Part shown: positions 10,501 through 17,956 of the stretch, in pieces
Layout: each line of letters starts with the position of its first letter
Position numbering within the stretch: the stretch's first letter is position 1
Source of the DNA: Streptomyces griseoviridis
GTDB taxonomy: Bacteria > Actinomycetota > Actinomycetes > Streptomycetales > Streptomycetaceae
Direction: 5' to 3'
Length of the DNA stretch: 64,000 bases
Assembly: GCA_014649155.1 (NCBI GenBank)
Contig: BMSM01000008.1
Location: forward strand, 240,922-304,921
Translations under genes and position numbers: made by a program
Notes under the pieces: model-generated
The model's input: only the letters and a program-made list of their open reading frames with translations
Databases searched by the model: none
Told to the model about the DNA's origin: nothing

Positions 10501-11025
10501 GATCCCGAACTTCTCCGCGAGTTCGGTCTGCCACTGCTCGACGAGCCCGCCGGGGGCGACGATCAGGCAACGCTGCACGTCCCCGCGCAGCAGCAGCTCT
10601 TTGAGATACAGACCCGCCATGATCGTCTTTCCTGCGCCAGGATCATCTGCCAGCAGGAAACGCAGGGAGCCGGCCTGGGCCAGCAGGGTGCCGTAGACAG
10701 CGCGGATCTGGTGGGGCAGCGGGTCGATGTCGCTGGTTTCCACTGCCAGCATCGGGTCCGACAGACCCGCGTGCTGCATGCGCAGTGCCTCAGCCGCGAG
10801 ACGGAACTGTTCGGGGGCGGCGTCGAACGACCACCGTGACCGCGGTGCTTCCCGCCGCAGCCCGGTGATGTCTTCGGGGAAAAGCACTTGATCGAACAGG
10901 TGTCCAGAGTCGTCGCGGACCGTAATTTGAAGAGCGTCACCGACCGGCGTCGCGGCCACGACGGTGACCGACCCCGAGGCCAATCCGGTCAGGCGAACCC
11001 CAGGCTCGACATCATTGACGTGCAT
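7555..11025 (-). CDS. SNF2/SF2 helicase with C-terminal DUF3883 (Hma-type helicase subunit)
   Basis: About 1156 residues from ATG 11025, which has a GGGGAAGGG-like ribosome site; an in-frame start 69 bases upstream is less convincing. Motifs are Walker A DDPGAGKT (about 127-134), VDEAHR (about 225), LLMTATPHSG, and the helicase C lobe with DAAGEGLNLQ and QRFGRIHRIGQ. The C-terminus carries a DUF3883/NOV-like segment (KGFDIRSRKPDG, IEVKGR), resembling a nuclease-fold domain. It probably translocates on DNA as the motor of the three-gene helicase-methylase-ATPase system and is its first gene. No DISARM DUF1998 or BREX PglZ gene is present. Confidence 0.9.
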   Translation of the reverse strand: MHVNDVEPGVRLTGLASGSVTVVAATPVGDALQITVRDDSGHLFDQVLFPEDITGLRREAPRSRWSFDAAPEQFRLAAEALRMQHAGLSDPMLAVETSDIDPLPHQIRAVYGTLLAQAGSLRFLLADDPGAGKTIMAGLYLKELLLRGDVQRCLIVAPGGLVEQWQTELAEKFGIEMAILTRDLAEADRDGDPFRRNPMLIARMDQLARNEEWQTILAESEWDLIVVDEAHRMSASWFGNELKRTRRYELGQMLGKITRHFLLMTATPHSGSEANFQTFLALLDPDRFAGQYRQGVHSTDTTGLMRRMVKEDLLTFDGKPLFPERVAETVEYTLSPLEMHLYEEVTEYVRTEMNRAERADGRRRTVGFALTVLQRRLASSPEAIYQSIRRRAARLRAHREQILAGPFVPPPETLSFDPEDFDSDELGAAELEHLESEVLDAATAARTAAELDAELAVLARLEEIAQQVRTSGEDRKWQELRSLVLKAREDGLSSDRHAPHKIIVFTEHRDTLDYLASRITTLLGGDEDAVCTIHGGTARQARREIRTKFTNDPRCHVLIATDAAGEGLNLQAAHLMVNYDLPWNPNRIEQRFGRIHRIGQREVCRLWNLVASETREGQVFQRLLTKIEQQRLAYGGKVFDVLGENAFADEPLRDLLVRAIRYGEQPEVRAYLNQVIDKSVADGLQELIKERALATPEIGLEELAELRRQMDEARARRMQPHFVQAFVMESLRALGGRASKREKDRFELNQVPAVLREGRRTISPRYGRITFEPSAVVMPGRPDAELVAPGHPLMDAIITEILNRYGDTLTRGATFLDRTATAPRLVFALLEELSDGRGTAISKRFEYVSVLPDGTAQPAGPAPYLDLSLPADLNLEQHTALTLAINSELSSPWLADGVEKIAQSWAIRHVLPEHRADVVARVVPAVERTRKLVRQRLLAQMNYLDGESIKLAEAQAAGKKIRISPATARDRARSLEARLTRRQSELDLETQVTVHPPKIISAALVLPAAVVPGVAGEPPTPDSFALDTTVTERRAVDAVLAAERRLGRVPEEMAHSNKGFDIRSRKPDGHLIFIEVKGRVLGADNFTVTTSEVGYAKNAEPDYRLALVAVDPDTPDGSNDQVRYVLNPFADLVLDKYVDDLRRKWKAEWGRGVEPL

Positions 11026-11137
11026 AGGACCCTTCCCCCCACAATCAGGCGCTGAGAAACTCGGCGCCGACCGCCTTGAACGTCGCTGCTTCATCGAGAG
11101 CGTAGTTACGAGTGTCCGACGTCACTGACGAACGCTG

Positions 11138-11195
11138 CCAAGATGCAGCACATGTAGCATTCAACCACTTTCTCCACAGATATTTCACATCTTGG
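11138..11195 (-). promoter_or_regulatory. Candidate control region of the Hma-type operon
   Basis: The 194-base gap between the helicase start and the end of the SF1 helicase gene is distinctly AT-richer than its surroundings. It contains an 8-bp perfect inverted repeat, CCAAGATG at 11138-11145 and CATCTTGG at 11188-11195, 42 bases apart. This is where the promoter of the 11025-1203 operon must lie. No -10/-35 pair is convincing by eye. Confidence 0.35.
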
Positions 11196-11219
11196 TGATG
11201 AGTTGGAATTCAGGGGTGC

Positions 11220-12584
11220 TCAAGCCGCCCGCACCCGGTGCTCCCCCCGCTCCAACCACCCCATAACCACCTGATGAGCCCGCCACCCATCCGGAAACTT
11301 AGGCGGCACATCCAGGTACACAGGACTGCTCCGCGGATGCCGATCCAGCAGATCCCGGATCCCGGCCCGGGCCACCACGATGCATGCGAAACGGTGTCGG
11401 GATAGCAGGACGCACAGGCGGCCCGTCTCCAGGTGGAAGGCGGAGGCGTCCTGGCGGCCGGACAGTGGGTGCCAGACGAGGGTGACGTCGAACTCGCGGC
11501 CCTGGAGGCGGTTGGCGGTGTCCACGGTGATGTCGGTCAGGCCGCGGGCGGCGAGGCGGGAGCGGACCGCGTCCGCCTGCACGGTGCGTGCCGCGCCGAT
11601 CGCGATGCGCGCCTCAGTCAGCCGCTCCCCGTTGACCAGCGCGCCGCGCTCCAGCAGCCGGGCCGCCGTCGCCGCGAGGGCGTCCGCCACCTCCGGGTCC
11701 TGGTCGAGGGTGTGGCGGGCGGGGAGTTCCAGGTGACCCCAGCCGGAGTCAGCGGCCCGGGCGAGGACCTCGTCCAGCGGACCCGAGCCGTGGGAAAGGC
11801 TGCCGTACGACAGGACGCGCTCCGGAGCCGTCGTACCGGGGATGAACCGGTAGAAGGGGTAGAAGGCTCGCTCGACCAGGGGCGCCGCCGTCTCCGGGAG
11901 GCGCCAGGAGACGGGCAGCTGGTGGCGGAGCAGGTCGGGGTTGTGGGCGAGGGTGACGTCGACCGCGTTGCGCAGGGGGTCCCAGGTCAGGCCGTGCCAG
12001 CGGTCGGTCTCCACGGTGGCGAAGGGGTCGAGCTGGCCGGGGTCGCCGACGAACAGGACCTGCGTGTCGTCCTGGGCGAACAGCGGGGCCGTCGCGAGCA
12101 GCCCGTCCGAGCGCATCTGGTACGCCTCGTCGACGATGGCCCACCGCCACGGCGCGCACTTGTCCGGGGTGACGAACGACCACTTCTTCGCGGTGGACAC
12201 CACGATGGGCAGGTCACGCAGGTCCGTTACCTGGTTGCTCCCGGTCACGTTGGGGTGCCGGGTGACGCGGGGCGGGAGGACGTGGCCACTGGCATGGAGG
12301 CGGCCGAGTGCCAGACCGGGGTGCTCCCGCGCGATGCGGTCCACCAGGTCGTCGACCTGCTCGTTGGTCTGCGCGACGATCATGAGCTGGTGGCCGGCGG
12401 ACGTCAGGTGCCCGGTGGCCTTCACCACCAGCGTGGACTTTCCGGCTCCGGGCGGGGAGTCCACGACGACGCCCCGGCCGGGCGCGGTGTCGAGGCTGGT
12501 CAGGATCCCCGCGACCGCCCGGTCCGCGCGTTCGCCGGGGGTGAGGGCTTCGGGCTCCCCGGTGTCGGGAAGGAGGGCGGTCAC
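11220..12584 (-). CDS. SF1 (Dna2/Upf1-like) helicase / AAA ATPase
   Basis: A 454-residue protein. Walker A SPPGAGKST is at about 43-51, followed by an SF1 motif Ia-like AQTNEQVDDL, motif II VDEAYQM (about 151-157, DEAY variant), motif III VGDPGQLDPF, motif V NRLQGREFD and motif VI LSRHRFACIVV. It is short for the class and carries no nuclease domain. The GTG start overlaps the stop of the 505-residue gene (GTGA), so the two are probably made together, and that protein may supply accessory domains. It ends the four-gene minus arm that diverges from the pPIWI-RE operon. Confidence 0.85.
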   Translation of the reverse strand: MTALLPDTGEPEALTPGERADRAVAGILTSLDTAPGRGVVVDSPPGAGKSTLVVKATGHLTSAGHQLMIVAQTNEQVDDLVDRIAREHPGLALGRLHASGHVLPPRVTRHPNVTGSNQVTDLRDLPIVVSTAKKWSFVTPDKCAPWRWAIVDEAYQMRSDGLLATAPLFAQDDTQVLFVGDPGQLDPFATVETDRWHGLTWDPLRNAVDVTLAHNPDLLRHQLPVSWRLPETAAPLVERAFYPFYRFIPGTTAPERVLSYGSLSHGSGPLDEVLARAADSGWGHLELPARHTLDQDPEVADALAATAARLLERGALVNGERLTEARIAIGAARTVQADAVRSRLAARGLTDITVDTANRLQGREFDVTLVWHPLSGRQDASAFHLETGRLCVLLSRHRFACIVVARAGIRDLLDRHPRSSPVYLDVPPKFPDGWRAHQVVMGWLERGEHRVRAA

Positions 12585-14098
12585 TCCCAGGTCTCCTCTG
12601 CGTCCTCGTCGGTGGGTTCGTACGGATGGGGCGGACCGCCGTGGGTCCAGGGGGTGTTCTCCTCGTCGGGCAGGGCGGACGGCATGGCCGTGGGGTTGAG
12701 CGTGGTGTACGTCAGCTCCTCGCCGGTCTCCGCGAGAGTGCCGGGCGGTGCCGGCGGTGTGCGCTTCCTCGCGAAACCGCCCTTGAGCTGGAGCACCACG
12801 GTGTGGCCGCCGTCGTCCTCCCGCCTGACTTCGAGGATGCGGGCCTCCTGGCCGGGCCGAGCCGGGGACTTCACCTCCGTGCCGACCGCGAGATCGACGC
12901 GCGTGTCGGTGCCGGTGCGCAGGGTGATCGTCGGACGCCAGACCTGGGAGCCGGGACGGTCGCCGGGGACGAAGCGGTCCTCGTCCCTAGCCGTGACCGT
13001 GCCCGTGAACGCCTGACCGGTCAGCTCGTACTCCGCCATCACCAGCGGGTCGTCGTACGCGCGCTGCGCCTCGTAGCGGGTAACCGCGTCCTCCAGCCGG
13101 GCCAGGCGGCGGGCGGCTCGGACGGCCTGGTCGCGGCGGGCCTGCGGGCGGCCGTCAGCGTCCAGGTACTCCGAGTACTCGGAGAACCAGCGCCGGTCGA
13201 GGGTCCAGCGGCCGGGGACGTGGGCGCCCTCCGGCAGTTCGCGGAGCAGCTCCACGCCGCGCCACATCAGATGCCAGGTGGGCAGCATCTGGCCGCTCAG
13301 CTCATGGTCGATCTGGCGGCCGACCGCCTCGCGTCCGCGGTCGTCGGACGCCTCGTCGTAGCGCGTCATCAACTCGTGCAGGGTCCGGTCGAAGACCGGG
13401 TCCGTGGATGGACCCGCCGGTGGCCACACGGCGGGGTCCTCCGCCTCCCGCGCCGCCCGCGCGCCGTCGCTGCCCTCCGGTGGATCGATCCAGGCGAGCA
13501 GGGACGCGAGGTGGGAGTCCTCGGAAGAACTCTGGCCCGTGGCCCAGTTGGCGGCGAGCAGCCGGGTCATGGCGAGGAGCACACCGGAGTCCGGGAACTC
13601 GGCCAGGTCCGCGAACCAGGTCAGCCACTTGCCGAGGGCGGGCACGGACGGGTCGACCGCGTACGGCCCCTCGGTGGCGCGCAGTCTGGTCAGCCGGCCG
13701 AGCAGGCGCACGTACGCGATGCCCTCGCCGTTCGGGACGAGGAGCTGCGGGGCCCGCCGGCAGCGCAGGCGTTCCTCTTTCTCCTTGCCGCGGCCGACGG
13801 TGTAGGGCTCCGTCTCCGTCCGGCACCCGTCGATGTACGCGAGGAGGAGGGCGGCAAGGCGCTCGGCGAACCGGAAGCGTTCGGCGCGGTTGCGTGGCTG
13901 GTGGACGGTGAGGAGGGTCGGGTGCTCGGGGTCCGTACCCGCGAGCGCGGCCAGGGGCGCGCACGCCTCGCCGGCGAGGGTGAGCGGCACCAGGACGAAC
14001 GGCTTCTCGTCCAGGTGCTGGTGGCGGACGGTCGTCAGCGGTTCGGCACGGCCGGTGCGGGACGCCGTGAGCGCCGCGACGGTGGACAGGACGCTCAT
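12581..14098 (-). CDS. Unrecognised 505-residue protein coupled to the SF1 helicase
   Basis: I do not recognise this family. It starts at ATG 14098, overlapping the upstream stop (ATGA), and ends in a GTGA overlap with the helicase gene. The N-terminal two thirds look alpha-helical, with many Leu/Ala/Arg heptads. Residues about 390-450 look beta-rich (TGTVTARDEDRF, ITLRTGTDTRVDLAVGTEV, EARILEVRRE), which could be an OB-like or SH3-like barrel. The tail is acidic and Pro-rich. No catalytic motif is evident. Coupling on both sides suggests it is a structural partner of the Cas4-like protein and the helicase. Confidence 0.75.
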   Translation of the reverse strand: MSVLSTVAALTASRTGRAEPLTTVRHQHLDEKPFVLVPLTLAGEACAPLAALAGTDPEHPTLLTVHQPRNRAERFRFAERLAALLLAYIDGCRTETEPYTVGRGKEKEERLRCRRAPQLLVPNGEGIAYVRLLGRLTRLRATEGPYAVDPSVPALGKWLTWFADLAEFPDSGVLLAMTRLLAANWATGQSSSEDSHLASLLAWIDPPEGSDGARAAREAEDPAVWPPAGPSTDPVFDRTLHELMTRYDEASDDRGREAVGRQIDHELSGQMLPTWHLMWRGVELLRELPEGAHVPGRWTLDRRWFSEYSEYLDADGRPQARRDQAVRAARRLARLEDAVTRYEAQRAYDDPLVMAEYELTGQAFTGTVTARDEDRFVPGDRPGSQVWRPTITLRTGTDTRVDLAVGTEVKSPARPGQEARILEVRREDDGGHTVVLQLKGGFARKRTPPAPPGTLAETGEELTYTTLNPTAMPSALPDEENTPWTHGGPPHPYEPTDEDAEETWE

Positions 14099-15213
14099 GC
14101 GGCCCCCCGGCGGAGTCGGCGCAGCCGGGCGGCGGCGCGCAGCAGGTCGGCGGCTTCCGCCTCGGCCTCTCCGGGGGCGGCGACGCCGTCCACGTAGTGG
14201 AGCGCGGTGCGGGTGGAGTCGATGCCCGGCAGGTCGTTGCGCACGCCGCTGCCCAGGCGGGCCGGCGAGGCGCATCCGTCGGCCTCGTCGCGGCAGTAGC
14301 GCGCCATTTCGCAGAAGGACAGGCAGGAGGGCGTGTACGACGCGTCCAACGCCTCTATGGAAGAGGAGAGTTCGTCCGCGCTTCGGGTCGTGTCCAGGGT
14401 TGCCGTCTCGGGCAGTTGGGCCGCGAGGTCCTCTGCGCGCCGCAGCCGGGAGAGCTGGAACTGGAGGGCGTCGAGTTCCTGCCGGAGGTCGATCAGGCGG
14501 CCGTAGGGGCGGTTGGAGAAGTCCTTGGGGCAGACGAGCAGGAACTCGTGGGAGATCTGCTCGGTGGGCAGGCCGGCCGTCTCGAAGGCGCGGTGCAGCG
14601 CGAGGACGTACACCGCGGCCTGCTTGGCCGTCTCGGCGACGGCGGTCGGATTGGCCTGGCCGTCGATCGCCGCGAACGAGCGGATGAGGACGACGTGGAA
14701 CTTCCCCCCGATGCGGTGGGTGAGCGCGTCCGGCTCCAAGTACGCCGTCTGACCGGCGACTTCGAGGGTGAGCACGGGGCGGTCGAGGATGAGGCGTACG
14801 TCCTGGCCGGAGGCCACGTGCGCGATGAGGCGGAGGGTCTCCCGCTCGCGCAGGTGCAGGGCCGTGTTGCCCCCTACCTCGTTGAGGTCGGTGACATGGG
14901 CCTCCGCCACGGGGACGGAGAGCTGCTCGCGCAGTAGCCGGATGAGCTCGGCGTAGCTGCCCCACTTCACGAGGCTGTGGAACGCCTGTTCGCGGGCGAG
15001 GGCGAAGGGTGACTGGCCGAAGCGCGGCTCGTATCCGACCTGCTGGGCGAGCAGTGCCTTGTCCACCCCGGCGGCGTCGAGGACGGCGCGGCGGGCGCAG
15101 GCGGGATTGGCGGTCAGGGCGGTGATCTTACGGGCGGTGTACGGCTGAGGGGGCTGCGGTCCGCGCAGCCGCGCGAGTCGGTTGTCGGGAGGTTCGGACT
15201 GCTGCGAGGGCAT
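14095..15213 (-). CDS. Cas4/AddB-like Fe-S PD-(D/E)XK-fold protein with degenerate active site
   Basis: A 372-residue protein. Cysteines C39 and C297, C301, C307 have the Cas4/AddB spacing (one N-terminal, three C-terminal), suggesting a 4Fe-4S-stapled RecB-like nuclease fold. H79 fits the motif I histidine, EPDAL gives D162, and QAAVY at 198-202 fits QxxxY. The strand that normally carries E-x-K reads V-V-L-I-R-S-F (174-180), with Leu and Arg in place of Glu and Lys, so nuclease activity is doubtful. It might bind DNA ends for the helicase in the same operon. The gene starts 90 bases after the 291-residue gene and is coupled to the 505-residue gene. Confidence 0.6.
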   Translation of the reverse strand: MPSQQSEPPDNRLARLRGPQPPQPYTARKITALTANPACARRAVLDAAGVDKALLAQQVGYEPRFGQSPFALAREQAFHSLVKWGSYAELIRLLREQLSVPVAEAHVTDLNEVGGNTALHLRERETLRLIAHVASGQDVRLILDRPVLTLEVAGQTAYLEPDALTHRIGGKFHVVLIRSFAAIDGQANPTAVAETAKQAAVYVLALHRAFETAGLPTEQISHEFLLVCPKDFSNRPYGRLIDLRQELDALQFQLSRLRRAEDLAAQLPETATLDTTRSADELSSSIEALDASYTPSCLSFCEMARYCRDEADGCASPARLGSGVRNDLPGIDSTRTALHYVDGVAAPGEAEAEAADLLRAAARLRRLRRGAA

Positions 15214-15303
15214 CGTCTCTACTTCGGGAACGTCTTCGGGTACGTCTTCGGGAGCTCACCGGCGTGCGAGGCGTCTGACGTCATCGCCGTCGTGAAGGGG
15301 TCG

Positions 15304-16179
15304 TCAGGACAGGGTCCCACTCGCGTCGCGTAGGGCGTCACGCATCGGTGCCGCACCGAACAGCTGCTGTACGTCGGAGAGTTGGGTACGGGCGCGCTGC
15401 GCGGCCGCTTGCCGGTGCTGGCCGTCCTCCTGCTGGTGGACGGCCGCTTCGGCTTGGGCGGCCGCGATCACGCGGGCGGGGTCGGGTTCCGGGGCCGCGG
15501 CGTCGTAGGCGCCCGGGATCGTGAGGGCGAAACGGCACAGCAGCCGCCAGGCCGCGTCGGGGGCCGGATGCCCCGCGGTGGTGAGTCGCTGGATCTGCTC
15601 GGCGGTTCCCACCGTGTGAGTGAGGAAGTCGGTGCGTGGGCTGAGTGGGCCGATGATCCGCCGCTCCACGGGCCAGGTGGACAGGGCTAGGAGTCCGCGT
15701 GCGGGGACCAGGCGGTCGTGGGTCAGTGCCGCGCAGATGTAGTACGGGCGGGCATAGCCCTGTGCCGTGAAGGATCGCTCCTCGTCGCGGCGGAGGGACG
15801 CGAGTTTGGTGGCGACCAGCGACTCGGTGAAGAACGCCTCGTACGTGGACGAGATGAGCTTCGGAGAGGCAGGGGCGCCCAGCAGGGTGAGTGCCTGGTG
15901 GACCTGTTCGCGGATCGGGATGGAGCCGTGCGCCGAGCGCTCCGTGCGGCGTGGTGCGCCTGTGGTCGCCGACGCCTGCGGGGCCGGGGGCTCGGCCGGG
16001 AGTGCCTCGCCGTCCGGTTCCGCCTCGGTCTCGAGGGCGTGCTCCCAGGCGGCCTCGGCTTCGCGCAGCGCGCGACGGATGCGCGCGGTTTCGGCCTTGT
16101 CCCGTGCGCGCACGGCACCGCGCAGCTCGGTGCGCAGGTGGGACAGGCGCTGCTCGAGTTCCTCCAGTGATGCCGCCAT
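15304..16179 (-). CDS. Coiled-coil / winged-helix-like protein, first gene of the minus arm
   Basis: A 291-residue protein starting at ATG 16179. Residues 1-50 form a predicted coiled coil rich in Glu, Arg and Ala. A Pro/Ala linker follows, then about 90-135 reads like a winged-helix segment (IREQVHQALTLLGAPASPKLIS, FFTESLVATKLASLRRDEE). The C-terminal part is helical and ends in an Ala/Gln-rich coil. I recognise no named family. It lies directly across the divergent promoter region from the nuclease gene at 16316, so it could regulate the block or be a DNA-binding subunit. Confidence 0.7.
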   Translation of the reverse strand: MAASLEELEQRLSHLRTELRGAVRARDKAETARIRRALREAEAAWEHALETEAEPDGEALPAEPPAPQASATTGAPRRTERSAHGSIPIREQVHQALTLLGAPASPKLISSTYEAFFTESLVATKLASLRRDEERSFTAQGYARPYYICAALTHDRLVPARGLLALSTWPVERRIIGPLSPRTDFLTHTVGTAEQIQRLTTAGHPAPDAAWRLLCRFALTIPGAYDAAAPEPDPARVIAAAQAEAAVHQQEDGQHRQAAAQRARTQLSDVQQLFGAAPMRDALRDASGTLS

Positions 16180-16315
16180 GTGGGGCAGCTTAGCGCAGCA
16201 ACCAACCTATGCCAAGAACTTCCAATGAGTTCCAAGATTACCTGCTACGGTCGAGTGCGGCGGCGCACCCGGCTGGTCCAAAGGGCGCCGTCTGTTCCGA
16301 GACAAGGGGGAGGCA
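16180..16315. promoter_or_regulatory. Divergent promoter region of the pPIWI-RE block
   Basis: 136 bases separate the 291-residue gene (minus) and the nuclease gene (plus), so promoters for both arms must lie here or just inside the genes. It contains TTCCAA twice (around 16217 and 16228) in an AT-richer patch; on the opposite strand these are TTGGAA and could act as -35-like elements or operator half-sites. The plus-strand gene has a strong ribosome site, AAGGGGGAGG at 16304-16313. Confidence 0.5.
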
Positions 16316-17956
16316 ATGAGTCACGACACGACGGCATGGCACAAGCCGCACTGGCTGACCGGGAATGACGACCTCGTTCGCGTGGCGCCCGGTACGGGCG
16401 GGAGCGAGGAGCACACCTGCCCCTCGCACGCCGCTGCCAAGGCCCGGCCCGGTCTCTGGCCGGCCCGGCGTCTCCGTCTTCCGAAGCCGGAGCTCGAGAC
16501 GTTCACCCTCGGGCCTGTGATGGACGCCGTGGACCGGGTCGAATTCCACGGTGAGACACCCGACCAGGCCCTTGCAGGGCTGCGCTCCCGCACCCCCGCC
16601 CTGCACCCCGGTCACCTGACGTATGCCGAGCACGCCCTCCGTACGTACATAGAAGCGTGCGCCGACGATGGTGAGCAGCGGCTGCGGCCGGTCCGTCCGT
16701 ACTGGGTGGCCCAGCGGGAGAACGGCAAGTTCTGGGAGATGTACGCCTGGTGGCGCAGGTACGAGTCGGCCGACGGACGCCTGCGCGAGTACCGACGGTT
16801 GCGGCACGGCGAGGCCAAGGACTCCGAGCCCGGCGAGATCGCCATCGCCGTGTACGTGGCCGTTCACGGGCGCCAGGCGGCCTGGCCGCGGAAGTGGGCG
16901 CGCGCGTTCCAGCCGTATGGCCCCACAGCCCGGCCCGAGCGGGTGCGTGTCGTCGAAGTCGGGCTCTCCGACGGACGGCCGCGCGTGCAGTTCGACGGGA
17001 CGGCCGAGGAAGCCGAGGCCTACTACGCCGAGCACGGGCACGCGCACGTGGCGCGTGTCGTGGCGGGCGGCAGGCCGGCACCCGGCTCATCCTGCGTCGA
17101 CTGCAAGCAGTTCACGGGCTGCGAGGCCGTGCCGCGCAGGCCGGGGGTCCTCGGCCTTCCCTCGCGGGTGGCACCGCTGAGGAAGGTGTCGGTCAGCGAT
17201 CTGCGCTATCACGCGGCCTGCCCCGCACAGGGATTCCTCCGCGCCCTGCACCTGCCCAAGTCCGACGAGTACGGAAGCGCGGCCAGACTCGGCCAGGCGG
17301 TGCACGGCTGGATCGAGAAGCTGCACCGGCGCCCGGAACAGCCGCCGTGCGCGGTCGGCGACATGCCCCCGGCGGGCGAGAACTGGACAGAGGGACGCTG
17401 GCGGGTCTCCGACGAGGACGCCGCGACCGGTCGGGACATGCTGCTCCACCACGTCGACGCCTGTCCCTTCCAGGACGCCGCACTCATCCAGCGGGTCGAG
17501 CCCGAAGCCCTCCGAGTCGTCCACGACACCGCGGCGCAGGCCGTCGTCATCGCCAAACCCGACCTGCTCTACCAGGAGGACGGCTCGTGGGTGTGGCGGG
17601 AGCTCAAGACGACACGGAAGCGGCGCCGCCACCACGAGGACCTTCTCGACACCTACCCCCAACTCGCCTTGGCGGTCGCGCTCCTGGCTCAGGGTGCGCT
17701 GGGCGGCGATCCGGACGGCTCGCGCGTCGAGGTGGAGATCCTCCGGCCGGACGGTTCCGATCCCCACGTGATCGACCCGACGGACCCCGGCCGACAGCGG
17801 AAGGCGCTGTCGGTGCTGCGGCGGTACGCCGGCCCGTGGCGGGAGGACGAGACATGGGACGCCCGCCCCGGACCGCATTGCCGGTCCTGCCCGGTCTCCC
17901 GGTGGTGTCCGAGCGCCGCGCCCGACGGCGCCGTCGCGGGAGAGGGGGAGTCGTGA
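16316..17956 (+). CDS. Cas4/AddB-like Fe-S PD-(D/E)XK nuclease, first gene of the pPIWI-RE operon
   Basis: A 546-residue protein. The C-terminal half is a textbook Fe-S RecB-like nuclease: C302 in YHAACPAQ, motif I LGQAVH with H330, KPDLL with D416, WRELKTT with E429 and K431, YPQLALA with Q449, and C522, C525, C531 closing the cluster. The N-terminal half ends in its own C-x2-C-x5-C (C260, C263, C269), suggesting a second, diverged module. The expected activity is DNA end-processing or endonuclease. The stop overlaps the REase start (GTGA). ATG 16316 sits behind a strong ribosome site. Confidence 0.87.
   Translation: MSHDTTAWHKPHWLTGNDDLVRVAPGTGGSEEHTCPSHAAAKARPGLWPARRLRLPKPELETFTLGPVMDAVDRVEFHGETPDQALAGLRSRTPALHPGHLTYAEHALRTYIEACADDGEQRLRPVRPYWVAQRENGKFWEMYAWWRRYESADGRLREYRRLRHGEAKDSEPGEIAIAVYVAVHGRQAAWPRKWARAFQPYGPTARPERVRVVEVGLSDGRPRVQFDGTAEEAEAYYAEHGHAHVARVVAGGRPAPGSSCVDCKQFTGCEAVPRRPGVLGLPSRVAPLRKVSVSDLRYHAACPAQGFLRALHLPKSDEYGSAARLGQAVHGWIEKLHRRPEQPPCAVGDMPPAGENWTEGRWRVSDEDAATGRDMLLHHVDACPFQDAALIQRVEPEALRVVHDTAAQAVVIAKPDLLYQEDGSWVWRELKTTRKRRRHHEDLLDTYPQLALAVALLAQGALGGDPDGSRVEVEILRPDGSDPHVIDPTDPGRQRKALSVLRRYAGPWREDETWDARPGPHCRSCPVSRWCPSAAPDGAVAGEGES

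Noticed and set aside
1203..11025. DISARM or BREX assignment for the helicase-methylase operon
   Set aside because: No DUF1998 protein, PLD nuclease, PglZ or BrxC-type gene is present; DUF499 with DUF1156 fits the helicase-methylase-ATPase type better.
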